From CAZLGM01 sp964623625 (GTDB lineage: Bacteria > Desulfobacterota > Desulfobulbia > Desulfobulbales > Desulfocapsaceae), in NCBI GenBank assembly GCA_964623625.1, contig CAZUUJ010000011.1:1-64000 (forward strand): DNA of 64,000 bases, given 5' to 3'. The notes below the pieces were generated by a model, which saw only the letters and a list, made by a program, of their open reading frames with translations, ran no database searches and had not been told where the DNA came from. Every line of letters begins with the position of its first letter. The first letter of the stretch is position 1. The translations under genes were made by a program, and so were the position numbers. Shown here piece by piece: positions 34,291 through 43,376 of this stretch.

Positions 34291-36534
34291 CTATGCGGGA
34301 ATATCCTGCACCGTGCCGTCTTTTCGTTTAATTTTTACAAAATTATTGCGCATACCGTGAGCTCCGGTTTCAGGGTCGACGGCCAACTTGGAAATCAGTT
34401 CCTGGTCGTCAATACCCTTATTATACCCAATTGACATCATCGGATTTCTGCTGCCGTATCCATGGGCCATGTAGATAGTGTCTTTCCTGATACCGGGAGT
34501 CACTTTTACAACCGAAGTTCCTGTTGACTCAACACCTTCATCATTAACCAGTGAAATGAAGTGACCGTCTTTTAAGCCGAGCTTGGCGGCAACCTTGTCA
34601 TTGATCCAGATTGGATTGGTTTTCATTCCATTGTAGAGCCAGATATTGTTCTGGGAACGGTTGAAGGTATGCAGGGGAGAGCGGCCGTAGACCAGTCTGG
34701 CGTAGCCTTTTGGCACTTCTTCGACTGGAATGTAGGTGGGTACTCCCGGATATTCGTTGTCGGCAACATCTTCATTGTAAAACAGCACTTCAAGATCTTC
34801 GTCTACTCCGTAAGGGTCTTTTCCAGGTTGCAGATGTATTCCTTCTTCTTCCTGGATCTGTTTGATGGACAGACCGGCTGAAGCCAGCTCTTTTTCAAGT
34901 TTTTCAACCTGGTCATTGACCGGTATCTTGTCTTGGTATCCCATTCGTTTTGCCAGTTCATTGGTGATCCAGATTGATTCTTTTCGCTCGAACATCGGTT
35001 CCACAAGCGGTAAGCGAGGAGCAATGAACTGTTGATGCGGATCGGCAAAATTCCACTGTGTACCTTTCTTGATATAGTCGTATCGCTCAAGATAGCTGCA
35101 TTCTGGAAGGAGAATATCGGCATACATGGTGATATCGGTAGGCATGATATCAACACACATGATGAAATCCATCTGCATAAGCGACTTGATTGTCAGTTCC
35201 TGATTAGGGATGGTCTGAATTGGGTTCTGGCCCCAGATCACACATCCTTTAATCGGATACGGATCGCCTGAGAGGCAGGTGTCTCTGATCAGATCGGTGG
35301 GGGTTCCCGGAGGAGCATAATAGTGCTTCTCATAATGTTCTTTTAAGCTATGTTCATCGTCATGTTCACCTTTTGCCCAGCTGACCCCCTTTACTTTGGG
35401 GCCCTTGGGCTTGACAAAACCCCCCTTGACGCCAATCGCTCCTAAAAGCCCCATGAGGCAGGCCATGGCACGCTCTCTTTGAAAATCATTACCGTACCAG
35501 CTGACATGCCGACCGGGATGAATAGCAACATGAGGGCTGTTATCAGCAAGAACCTTGACAACTTCCCGGATCTGTGCGCCAGGAATATCGCATTCCTTGG
35601 CGGCCTTATTAACTGGCCATTTGGCGGCTTCTTTGGCAAGACGACCAAAGCCGTCGGTATACTCGTCTATAAAATCGGCGTCATACTTTTTTGTTTTGAT
35701 CAATTCATTCATGATTGACAGCAGAAATGCTGTGTCGGTACCCGGCTTTATCTGCACCCAGATATCCGCTTTAGCGGCAGAGGCTGAGAAACGGGGGTCG
35801 ACCACGATCAGTTTTGCGCCGTTTTCAAGACCTTTAAGGTATCTCTTCAAGTGTGAAACATGAACATTTTCTCCAAGATGACAGCCTAAGAAAAACATAA
35901 CCTTGGTATTCGGCAGATCAACATGCTCTCCCGGAGGTGTCCCGATTGTTGAGATGTAAGCCATGTCTCGAATACCGCGGCATTGAAAGAAGGACGCTTC
36001 ACTCACATTTTCGGTTCCAACGGTCCTTTCGAAAAAATGCATGGGATATTTTGCCGAAGCGCCATGGGGGTACATGGCTATTCCATGGGCACCGTATTTC
36101 TTTTTAACCTGATTGAGTTTTTCTCCACACTCATCAAGCGCTTCTTTCCAGGAAATACGTTTCCATTTCGGCGCGCCCCTTTTACCAACGTTTTTCAAAG
36201 GATAATTCAATCGATCCGGATCATACAGCATCTGGACTCCGGCGTTGCCCCTGGCGCAAATCGCCGTACCGTTGTCAATGGATTTGGGGTTGCCTTCCAG
36301 TTTGATCAGTCTGCCATCCCTGACTTTGCCGACTATCTGACAGCGCCAGAAACACATCTCGCATATCCCGCCGGTTACTGTTTCATCATTAGCAGTCCCT
36401 GGAGATAAGAGGGGAGAGTTGTAATCGTTACCGGTTTCGGCAGAAGCGAATCTCGAAATCGGCACTGAGGCAGCGGCGAAAGCAGCAGTCTGGAGAAATC
36501 TACGTCTGTTAAGTGTGAATGCCATAGTCTTCAT
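34291..36534 (-). CDS. Molybdopterin oxidoreductase catalytic subunit (PsrA/PhsA-like)
   Basis: A 747-residue bis-MGD enzyme exported by Tat (NRRRFLQ at 9-15). It carries an N-terminal [4Fe-4S] cluster (Cys58, Cys61, Cys65, Cys93) and a probable Mo-ligating Cys185 (FFQCRGIRD), as in polysulfide, thiosulfate and arsenate reductases rather than formate dehydrogenases with Sec. Length fits PhsA/PsrA (about 750-760) better than ArrA. It overlaps the chaperone gene upstream by about 26 nt. Substrate may be polysulfide, thiosulfate or tetrathionate; a sulfur-compound role is supported by the selenorhodanese nearby, but this is inference. Confidence 0.88.
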   Translation of the reverse strand: MKTMAFTLNRRRFLQTAAFAAASVPISRFASAETGNDYNSPLLSPGTANDETVTGGICEMCFWRCQIVGKVRDGRLIKLEGNPKSIDNGTAICARGNAGVQMLYDPDRLNYPLKNVGKRGAPKWKRISWKEALDECGEKLNQVKKKYGAHGIAMYPHGASAKYPMHFFERTVGTENVSEASFFQCRGIRDMAYISTIGTPPGEHVDLPNTKVMFFLGCHLGENVHVSHLKRYLKGLENGAKLIVVDPRFSASAAKADIWVQIKPGTDTAFLLSIMNELIKTKKYDADFIDEYTDGFGRLAKEAAKWPVNKAAKECDIPGAQIREVVKVLADNSPHVAIHPGRHVSWYGNDFQRERAMACLMGLLGAIGVKGGFVKPKGPKVKGVSWAKGEHDDEHSLKEHYEKHYYAPPGTPTDLIRDTCLSGDPYPIKGCVIWGQNPIQTIPNQELTIKSLMQMDFIMCVDIMPTDITMYADILLPECSYLERYDYIKKGTQWNFADPHQQFIAPRLPLVEPMFERKESIWITNELAKRMGYQDKIPVNDQVEKLEKELASAGLSIKQIQEEEGIHLQPGKDPYGVDEDLEVLFYNEDVADNEYPGVPTYIPVEEVPKGYARLVYGRSPLHTFNRSQNNIWLYNGMKTNPIWINDKVAAKLGLKDGHFISLVNDEGVESTGTSVVKVTPGIRKDTIYMAHGYGSRNPMMSIGYNKGIDDQELISKLAVDPETGAHGMRNNFVKIKRKDGTVQDIPA

Positions 36535-37099
36535 CCTCTTGGGTGAAAAAATCTATCAATTGTATCATGATCCGGTAATAGGGATGACATGGTACTGAAG
36601 TTATTTGTTGCTGAAATCTCTTGAACCATGGCCTGAACAGGTCATTCAGGAATTGAATTTCACCGTCTCTGTCCTGTGTGGATGTAAGAAGTGCGAGAAA
36701 TTCAAGTTCGGTTACCAGATGATCCGGCGGGATTGAACTGTCGACCAGAGAGAAGTTCTTTATTTTATAAAATGAAGCAGTTTTTTCGGTAAATTTTGAT
36801 TGGAGCGCGTGATCCATATACACAGAACCAAAAGGCGGGGCAACCGTGTGAGGATAGTGGGTGATGAACAGCCGGGTGTATTCAACCTGAAGTTCTTCTA
36901 TCAGGTTGTTTGAATTTGAAGAATTGATCAGTTGACGGACTGTTTCAGCTTCGGTTTCACCGCCGAGATCTTCCAGAATAGAGATCAGTTGAGTGAAGTA
37001 TTCACCATTGAGTCGCCGAAAATCAGGATAGTCCATGCCTTGGGCTAAAATGCTGTAAATGTTTGAAATGTTTGCTGATTGTTCAGCGATATCGTTCAT
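36509..37099 (-). CDS. TorD/DmsD-family molybdoenzyme chaperone
   Basis: A 196-residue all-helical cytoplasmic protein with the TorD-type core (EYTRLFITHYPHTVAPPFGSVY), which resembles the YxxLF...PPxxSVY motif of these chaperones. They bind the Tat signal of a molybdoenzyme until its cofactor is inserted. First gene of the operon, overlapping the psrA-like start; AGGCAAC precedes its ATG. Confidence 0.88.
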   Translation of the reverse strand: MNDIAEQSANISNIYSILAQGMDYPDFRRLNGEYFTQLISILEDLGGETEAETVRQLINSSNSNNLIEELQVEYTRLFITHYPHTVAPPFGSVYMDHALQSKFTEKTASFYKIKNFSLVDSSIPPDHLVTELEFLALLTSTQDRDGEIQFLNDLFRPWFKRFQQQITSVPCHPYYRIMIQLIDFFTQEDEDYGIHT

Positions 37100-37381
37100 G
37101 TTGCCTTTTATTTAAATTATTAAATACTTAAGTATCAGAGTAGTTTTCTCCCAAATTTAATAAAGTATGTGGTTATTTATCTTTGTCTGTTCAGGATGTC
37201 AATGCTACACTGTAGGATATCCTAAATGAGCGAATCGATTAAAATTCAGCTAACAATTTATTATTACGGGGAATATTTGGATTTCGCTCAGGATTTCCAG
37301 CAAAATAAAATGGATATATATTCATAATTATGGGACAGAGAATCCGGGCAGTGCGTAAAACAGATTTTTGAAAACTACGGT

Positions 37382-38122
37382 CTAGGTGCTTTTTTTACCG
37401 ACACTTGCCAGATAGAGCGCCGCTTCGCGTTCTGTATCGATATCCAGAATAGAATTGAGTTCGTCATCAAAAAATGCAGCGATCGGACAGCCGCCGCAAC
37501 CAACGGCTTCTGCACCAATTAACAGATTTTGACAGATATGACCGGCATCAAGCAGGATATATCTAAGCCCTCTGTCTCTGTATTTATTCAGGTTTCTGTG
37601 AAATATCGATGTCCAGATAAAAGTGACAGCCGATGAAGCGATAAATCGTTGATTCAAACAGGCTGAGGCGACCTGTTCGCCGACACTGAGCTTGGTTAAT
37701 CTCTCCAGCATAAAGAGCTCGGGGTCGAAATGGTAGAGACCTGGATCAATTCCTTCAACTCGATGAATACTGAGATAGGTTTCTATAGGGTAAAGAGCTC
37801 CTCCTGAGGGAGCGGTGCGGAAGAGGTATTTGCCGGCCTGGGCGGTAATTCCCTGGGATGCCCAAAGCATGAAACTGAGTTCCGAGACACTGAGAGATTC
37901 ATCGGAGTATTTACGCAGTGATCTTCTATTCTGAAGAAGTGGGATGATTCTGGCTTCTTCAAGATCCCACTTTCTTGGCAGTTCAATCTTGTCTGCCTGG
38001 GGATACCGTTTAAATGGTGAAACTTCTATAATCTCATGCCGGGAAAGTGAGCGAATGGTATTCCGGCTGAAACTGGTGTCATTTATATATTGTATTCCAA
38101 GATTGGTTTTTTTATCCGTCAT
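37382..38122 (-). CDS. SagB/ThcOx-type nitroreductase family oxidase
   Basis: A 246-residue FMN-dependent protein of the SagB-type dehydrogenase branch: LQNRRSLRKYSDESLS at the start of the fold, SGGALYPIETYL, and AVGCGGCPIAAFFDDELN near the end. Family members oxidise azolines to azoles in ribosomal peptide maturation, but many stand-alone homologues have unknown roles. No precursor peptide or cyclodehydratase is visible. It follows rlmN by about 38 nt on the same strand. Confidence 0.85.
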   Translation of the reverse strand: MTDKKTNLGIQYINDTSFSRNTIRSLSRHEIIEVSPFKRYPQADKIELPRKWDLEEARIIPLLQNRRSLRKYSDESLSVSELSFMLWASQGITAQAGKYLFRTAPSGGALYPIETYLSIHRVEGIDPGLYHFDPELFMLERLTKLSVGEQVASACLNQRFIASSAVTFIWTSIFHRNLNKYRDRGLRYILLDAGHICQNLLIGAEAVGCGGCPIAAFFDDELNSILDIDTEREAALYLASVGKKST

Positions 38123-38160
38123 AAAATGGGCCTATAGAGTTTTCTTTTGTATAAAAAGTA

Positions 38161-39243
38161 TTATTCACAGACAATTTCATTATGGTCTTTTTTCATGATT
38201 GAGGCAAGTTGGCCGCAGGCTGCGGAAATATCGGCACCCCTGGAATTTCTAATAAAAACTGAAAAATGGGCTTCCCGTAATATATCTTGAAATTGCAGAA
38301 TACGTTGCCGGTTCGGACTCTTGAATTTCAGTCCCGGAGATTCGTTGTACGGCAGCAGGTTGATTTTACAGGGTACTTTTTTCAACAGCCTAGCGAGATC
38401 ACGGGCATCCTGGTCTGAGTCGTTGACACCTTTCAAAAGAATATATTCGAACATGATCCGCTTTCTTTTAGGCATTGGGAATTCTTGACAGGCCGTGATC
38501 AGCTCATCAATCGGGTATTTTTTATTAATTGGCATAATCTGGTTGCGAACCTCGTCATTGGCAGCATGCAGTGAGATTGCCAGATTCACTGTAGTTCGTT
38601 CTCCGAGGATTTTAAGTTTGGGCGCGATACCACAGGTTGAAACGGTAATCTTTCTGCCGGCGATATTCAATCCTCGATGTTCGGTAAGAATAGAGAGTGA
38701 TGTCAGCAGGTTACCTAGGTTGTTCAGGGGTTCTCCCATTCCCATGAATACAATATTGGTAACCTGGTCAGGCCCGATCAGGTTTGATTTCGGTTCAAGT
38801 GCTAGAAAATCACGCACTGCACATACCTGATTGACAATCTCAGAGGGGAGTAAGTTTCTTTTAAACCCCATGGTACCGGTGAGACAGAATGTGCAATCCA
38901 TGGCACAGCCGACCTGGGACGAAATGCAAAGAGTGTTTCTGTCCGGTTCAGGTATAAGAACTGACTCGATTAAATATCCGTCTTCAAGACGAAAACCGAA
39001 TTTCACACATCCATCTGTCGACCGCTCTATTGCTGGATTGGTAAAAGTAGAGAGATAACAGTGTTTATCCAGGACCTTCCTGAATGATTTGGCAAGATCG
39101 GTCATCTGGGAGAAATCTGTAATGCCATATCGGTAGAGCCACCCCATTATCTGTCTGCCTCGAAAAGATGGTTGACCAAGACTCTCGACATATTGGACCA
39201 GTTGTTCCTGGTCAAAATTTTTCAAGTCGATATTGCTGGTCAT
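38161..39243 (-). CDS. rlmN: 23S rRNA (adenine-2503-C2)/tRNA A37 methyltransferase
   Basis: A 360-residue radical SAM methyltransferase that methylates C2 of A2503 in 23S rRNA and A37 of some tRNAs. The cluster motif CAMDCTFC is clear, GMGEPLNN follows, and the second catalytic Cys lies near the C-terminus in ISAACGQL. Its start overlaps the stop of the upstream radical SAM gene by 4 nt (ATGA). Confidence 0.95.
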   Translation of the reverse strand: MTSNIDLKNFDQEQLVQYVESLGQPSFRGRQIMGWLYRYGITDFSQMTDLAKSFRKVLDKHCYLSTFTNPAIERSTDGCVKFGFRLEDGYLIESVLIPEPDRNTLCISSQVGCAMDCTFCLTGTMGFKRNLLPSEIVNQVCAVRDFLALEPKSNLIGPDQVTNIVFMGMGEPLNNLGNLLTSLSILTEHRGLNIAGRKITVSTCGIAPKLKILGERTTVNLAISLHAANDEVRNQIMPINKKYPIDELITACQEFPMPKRKRIMFEYILLKGVNDSDQDARDLARLLKKVPCKINLLPYNESPGLKFKSPNRQRILQFQDILREAHFSVFIRNSRGADISAACGQLASIMKKDHNEIVCE

Positions 39244-40109
39244 AATGTTCTCATCGTATCAGGTATCAACTCCGTTTTGCCACGGATAGCCTGCTTGATC
39301 GAATGCAGAAGGAATTCCTTGTCCCTGGGAAGTCTGCCTTCTATTGGAAGATAGTTGGAGGCATGGTTGGCATGAAACTGGCATCGTCCAAGATGTAGAT
39401 CGGATACAAGCTTATGGAGTTCTTCGAGCATTTGTTTCTTGCCCGGAAGAATGAAGGTTCCTTCCCGAACCTTGCGACCAAGTGGTGTATCATCCAGAAC
39501 CATCAAGGTTAAAGCTGCAATCTGGCGGGGTTTCATTTCGTTCAAAACTTGGGCTGTTTGTCTTGCGTGTTCCAAAGAGTGCTGTTTGCCGCCAATCCCC
39601 AGCAACACGGTGACTGAGAGAAAGAGTTTGGCCAGGTTAATTTTTTCAGCCACCTCTATCATCGTTCGTGCGGTCTCACCCTTACGTATAGACTCGAGGA
39701 TATCATCATGACCGGATTCAAGTCCTAAATAGATACGGTGTAAGCCTAGTTTTTTGAGTTCCTGCAGTTGTGTAACCGTCTTCAATCGAACTGATTTAGC
39801 GTTTGCATATAACGAAATCCGGTTGACCTGGGGCAGCTTTTCCAGGATTCTTTGAAAGATAGAAATAAGTCTTTTCAGAGGAATAATCAGGGCATCACCG
39901 TCGGCTAGAAATACTCTTTTCTGTCGCAGACAATGGTTGGCAGCAAAATTGATATCATGGTTGATCACACTGTCTGATTTGATTTGAAACAGTTTGTCCT
40001 TATATGCTCCACAGAATGTACATTTGTTATGAGAGCAGCCAAGGGTGACCTGGAGAATGATGGAATTTGCCTCGCTCGGAGGCCGGATGACGGTTCCTTC
40101 ATACAACAT
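39240..40109 (-). CDS. Radical SAM protein with CX4CX2C motif
   Basis: A roughly 289-residue radical SAM protein (COG1032-like). The cluster cysteines are spaced CSHNKCTFC, four residues between the first two, instead of the usual three. An unlikely TTG start lies at 40172; the ATG at 40109 (MLYEGTVIRPP) suits the family. The barrel continues with YLGLESGHD and a GIGG motif. Exact function unknown. ATGA-coupled to rlmN. Confidence 0.82.
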   Translation of the reverse strand: MLYEGTVIRPPSEANSIILQVTLGCSHNKCTFCGAYKDKLFQIKSDSVINHDINFAANHCLRQKRVFLADGDALIIPLKRLISIFQRILEKLPQVNRISLYANAKSVRLKTVTQLQELKKLGLHRIYLGLESGHDDILESIRKGETARTMIEVAEKINLAKLFLSVTVLLGIGGKQHSLEHARQTAQVLNEMKPRQIAALTLMVLDDTPLGRKVREGTFILPGKKQMLEELHKLVSDLHLGRCQFHANHASNYLPIEGRLPRDKEFLLHSIKQAIRGKTELIPDTMRTL

Positions 40110-40216
40110 GGCTGTTCTTATCTGTTGTTGGTTTGTGAACCATTGAGATATGCTGCCCGGATACTGAAACAAAATCCCGATACGAGCCGTTTCTGCATCC
40201 GGCAGTATTACAAGGA

Positions 40217-41302
40217 TTAAGCAGGATTTGCGACCTTAAATTGCTCCATAAAATCTACAAGCTTAACAACACCTTCTTCAGGAAAAGCATTGTAGATCGA
40301 GGCACGGCAGCCGCCAATTGACCGGTGACCTTTTAGACCATTGAGACCGATATCCGTTGCTTCAGCGATAAATTCTGCTTCGAGCTCGGCTGTGGGCAGA
40401 TTGAAGGAAATATTCATGATTGACCTGGAAGCCTGCTCTGCATGACCACGATAATAGTCATCAAAGTCGATCATTTGGTATAATAGAGCCGCCTTTTGTC
40501 TGTTGATGACTTCAATGGCATCGATGCCACCTTTTGCCATCAGCCACTTTAACACTTCCCCAACCACATAGATGCCGAAGCAGGGGGGTGTGTTGAACAT
40601 CGAGCCTTTATCGGCATGGGTCTTATAGTTCAACATAGTAGGTGTGTTTTCCGGTGCCCTGTCGAGCAGGTCATCACGGATGATCACAATGGTAACACCA
40701 GCCGGACCCATATTTTTTTGAGCTCCGGCAAACACCAGACCGAATTTTGAAAAATCGATATGACGGGAAAGGATGTCAGATGACATGTCCGATATCAACA
40801 TTTTATCGGTCACCGGAAAGGTGGGAAACTGGGTACCGAATATGGTGTTATTGGAAACGAAATACAGGTATTCGGATGACTCATCAACCTGATATTCATC
40901 ATCAGTCGGCACCCGATTGAAACTCTGTTCTTCACTGGAGTAGGCAACGTCGACATCCCCAAAAAGTTTGGCTTCCTTTATTGCTTTTTTTGCCCAGGTA
41001 CCGGTGTTCAAGTAGGTCGCTTTCCTGCCATTCCCAAGCAGATTCATGGGGATCATGAAAAACTGGCTTGAAGCTCCCCCTTGAAGAAAAAGTACCTTGA
41101 AGTTATCCGGCACGCCTAGGACTTCCCGGAGCAAAGACTCGGCCTCTTCGGCAACTGCCATAAACTCCCTGGATCTGTGGCTCATCTCAATAACACCGAT
41201 ACCACTCTGTTTAAGGTTGACGACATCTTTGGCGGCCTGTTCAAGGACCTCATAGGGCAGTGTACCGGGACCTGGACTAAAATTATAAATACGTTCAGTC
41301 AT
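40217..41302 (-). CDS. serC: Phosphoserine aminotransferase
   Basis: A 361-residue PLP enzyme converting 3-phosphohydroxypyruvate to phosphoserine in serine (and pyridoxine) synthesis. It starts at the family N-terminus MTERIYNFSPGPG, so the ATG at 41302 is used rather than an upstream in-frame codon at 41353. PLP Lys lies in FAGAQKNMGPAGV; RSIGGCRASIYNA closes the active site. Only 4 nt separate it from trmL. Confidence 0.94.
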   Translation of the reverse strand: MTERIYNFSPGPGTLPYEVLEQAAKDVVNLKQSGIGVIEMSHRSREFMAVAEEAESLLREVLGVPDNFKVLFLQGGASSQFFMIPMNLLGNGRKATYLNTGTWAKKAIKEAKLFGDVDVAYSSEEQSFNRVPTDDEYQVDESSEYLYFVSNNTIFGTQFPTFPVTDKMLISDMSSDILSRHIDFSKFGLVFAGAQKNMGPAGVTIVIIRDDLLDRAPENTPTMLNYKTHADKGSMFNTPPCFGIYVVGEVLKWLMAKGGIDAIEVINRQKAALLYQMIDFDDYYRGHAEQASRSIMNISFNLPTAELEAEFIAEATDIGLNGLKGHRSIGGCRASIYNAFPEEGVVKLVDFMEQFKVANPA

Positions 41303-41306
41303 TCGA

Positions 41307-41798
41307 CTATTCTCTATAGTATGATTGATATTCTGTTTGCCTGAGCGCTTCATATAAAACGATTCCAGCGCTCATTGCAAGATTAAGACTTCGAATATGA
41401 TCGTTTGCCATGGGGATGGTATAGCAACGATCATGATACAGCTGCAGCAGTGATTCATCCAATCCTTTGGTCTCTTTCCCAAAGATGAAATAATCACCTT
41501 TTTTATAATGACCAAGGGTGTAAGGCCTGTTTACTTTAGTCGTATAGAAAAACAGCCTGGTTTCATCCTGAGCCTGTAAGAATTGATCAAGTTTTTTCCA
41601 GTGGACTATATTCACATGCTGCCAATAATCAAGACCCGCTCGTTTCAGATGTTTATCTTCAGTTGAGAAACCCAAAGGGTGAACAAGATGAAGACAGCAG
41701 TTGGTCGCCCCGCAGAGTCTGGCAATGGAACCGGTGTTAGGTGGTATTTCCGGCTCAACCAGCACAATATGAAAAATATCGGTTGATGTTTCCATCAT
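41307..41798 (-). CDS. trmL: tRNA (cytidine/uridine-34-2'-O)-methyltransferase
   Basis: A small SPOUT methyltransferase of the TrmL type, which 2'-O-methylates the wobble base of tRNA-Leu. Motif 1 is NTGSIARLCGATNCCLHLV, motif 2 FGKETKGLD, and motif 3 IPMANDHIRSLNLAMSAGI, all typical with the C-terminal knot. A GTG at 41879 would add 27 residues; the ATG at 41798 or 41795 fits the family start (TDIFHIVLVEPEIP). TrmL of E. coli needs i6A37, made by MiaA, encoded at 45 kb. Confidence 0.9.
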   Translation of the reverse strand: MMETSTDIFHIVLVEPEIPPNTGSIARLCGATNCCLHLVHPLGFSTEDKHLKRAGLDYWQHVNIVHWKKLDQFLQAQDETRLFFYTTKVNRPYTLGHYKKGDYFIFGKETKGLDESLLQLYHDRCYTIPMANDHIRSLNLAMSAGIVLYEALRQTEYQSYYRE

Positions 41799-42072
41799 GT
41801 ATCTGTATTTCGTAAGTATAAGGTGTTGGTTATTTCTGACAAAGATAAAAAACAAAGAGTATAAATCAGCCGGTGTCACACGGCTGATAGTAACTGCAGC
41901 CTTTCTTGGGTTGTGATTTCAGCCTGCATAAATTGTTGCCTGACTGCTGAATAATAAACGTTGCAATTTTACTCGATAAGGCTAAATTTGTAAGTTTAAT
42001 TTTACAATCGAAACAAGCTGGCGGTTGCCCTGGAAATCGCTGTTTACAAGATTTTACAATTGATAAGAAACC

Positions 42073-43338
42073 ATGTCGCTTATTGTTCAGAAATTCGGCG
42101 GTACCTCGGTCGGTTCACCGGAGAAAATCAAAGCGGTGGCCCAGCGCGTACTGCAATACAAGAAAGAAGGCCATCAAGTCGTTGTGGTTTTATCGGCAAT
42201 GTCTGGTGAAACCAACAGGTTGACCGATTTGGCGTTCCAGATGCAGGAGCGGCCAAATCGGCGAGAGATGGATGTGCTGCTCTCTTCCGGTGAGCAGGTG
42301 ACAGTTGCTCTGTTTGCCATGGCTATTAAAGATGAAGGGTTTGATGCCGTCTCTTTTCTAGGAGATCAGGTAAAAATCCATACCGACTCCACTCACACTA
42401 AAGCAAGAATCAAATCCATCGATTGCAAGAAGATTCAGGATGCTCTTTCTGCTGGTAAAATTGTTACCGTTGCCGGTTTTCAGGGTGTGACTGATGATGA
42501 TGATATCACAACGTTAGGCAGGGGCGGTTCGGACACCACTGCGGTGGCAGTGGCAGCAGCCCTAAAAGCTGATTCGTGTGAAATATTAACCGATGTGGAA
42601 GGAATTTTTACCACTGACCCTAATATATGTGAGAAGGCAAGAAAGATAAATCGGATAACTTATGACGAAATGCTTGAGCTTGCCAGTCTTGGGGCCAAGG
42701 TTCTGGATATCCGTTCAGTGGCTTTTGCCAAGCGATATAATGTGCCGGTCCATGTTCGATCGACATTCACGGAAGCTGAAGGAACATGGGTTGTTGAGGA
42801 GGATAAAGTAATGGAAGACGTGTTAGTGTCGGGAGTCACTTACAATAAAAACGAAGCACGGGTTACCATGGCTGCGGTCCCGGATCAACCAGGGATTGCC
42901 GCCAAGATATTCGGTGCAATATCGGATGCCGATATTAATGTCGATATGATCATCCAGAATCAGGACACCGGAAACGGCATGACCGATTTATCCTTTACGG
43001 TGATGAGAAATGATTACGACAGAGCCATAGAGATTCTAGAAAAGATTGCCGCCTCCATCGGAGCCAAGGCGGTAAGTGGTGATAAACATATCGCCAAAAT
43101 TTCAATCGTCGGGGTTGGCATGAGAAATCATACCGGTATTGCCACGACCATGTTCAATGTTTTGGCAAATGAGGGAATTAATATCTCTATGATCTCCACC
43201 TCTGAGATCAAGATCTCATGCATTATTCATGAAAAGTACACAGAATTGGCCATTCGGGCACTCCATGATGCATTTGTGTTGGAAATTGAGGAGCAGCCCA
43301 AAAAAGGCAAAGCAGTCACCGATACTGGTGAGTATTAA
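42073..43338 (+). CDS. lysC: Aspartate kinase
   Basis: A 421-residue aspartate kinase, first step to lysine, threonine, methionine and isoleucine. Kinase motifs KFGGTSVG, GRGGSDTTAVA and DVEGIFTTDP are followed by two ACT domains (about 265-410) that carry feedback control. Length and FGGTSV start match the single-function LysC of Gram-negatives and Bacillus LysC. About 200 bp lie upstream; I see no lysine riboswitch there. cimA follows after about 38 nt. Confidence 0.95.
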   Translation: MSLIVQKFGGTSVGSPEKIKAVAQRVLQYKKEGHQVVVVLSAMSGETNRLTDLAFQMQERPNRREMDVLLSSGEQVTVALFAMAIKDEGFDAVSFLGDQVKIHTDSTHTKARIKSIDCKKIQDALSAGKIVTVAGFQGVTDDDDITTLGRGGSDTTAVAVAAALKADSCEILTDVEGIFTTDPNICEKARKINRITYDEMLELASLGAKVLDIRSVAFAKRYNVPVHVRSTFTEAEGTWVVEEDKVMEDVLVSGVTYNKNEARVTMAAVPDQPGIAAKIFGAISDADINVDMIIQNQDTGNGMTDLSFTVMRNDYDRAIEILEKIAASIGAKAVSGDKHIAKISIVGVGMRNHTGIATTMFNVLANEGINISMISTSEIKISCIIHEKYTELAIRALHDAFVLEIEEQPKKGKAVTDTGEY

Positions 43339-43376
43339 TTCCTATCCTGTCACCACCAAGTTTTTAAGTGAGAAAG

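Noticed and set aside
34291..36534. Selenocysteine formate dehydrogenase
   Set aside because: The frame has no in-frame UGA and the probable metal ligand is an encoded Cys; length and motifs fit PsrA/PhsA.
41880..42072. Possible lysine riboswitch upstream of lysC
   Set aside because: No recognisable L-box core or terminator/antiterminator pair.
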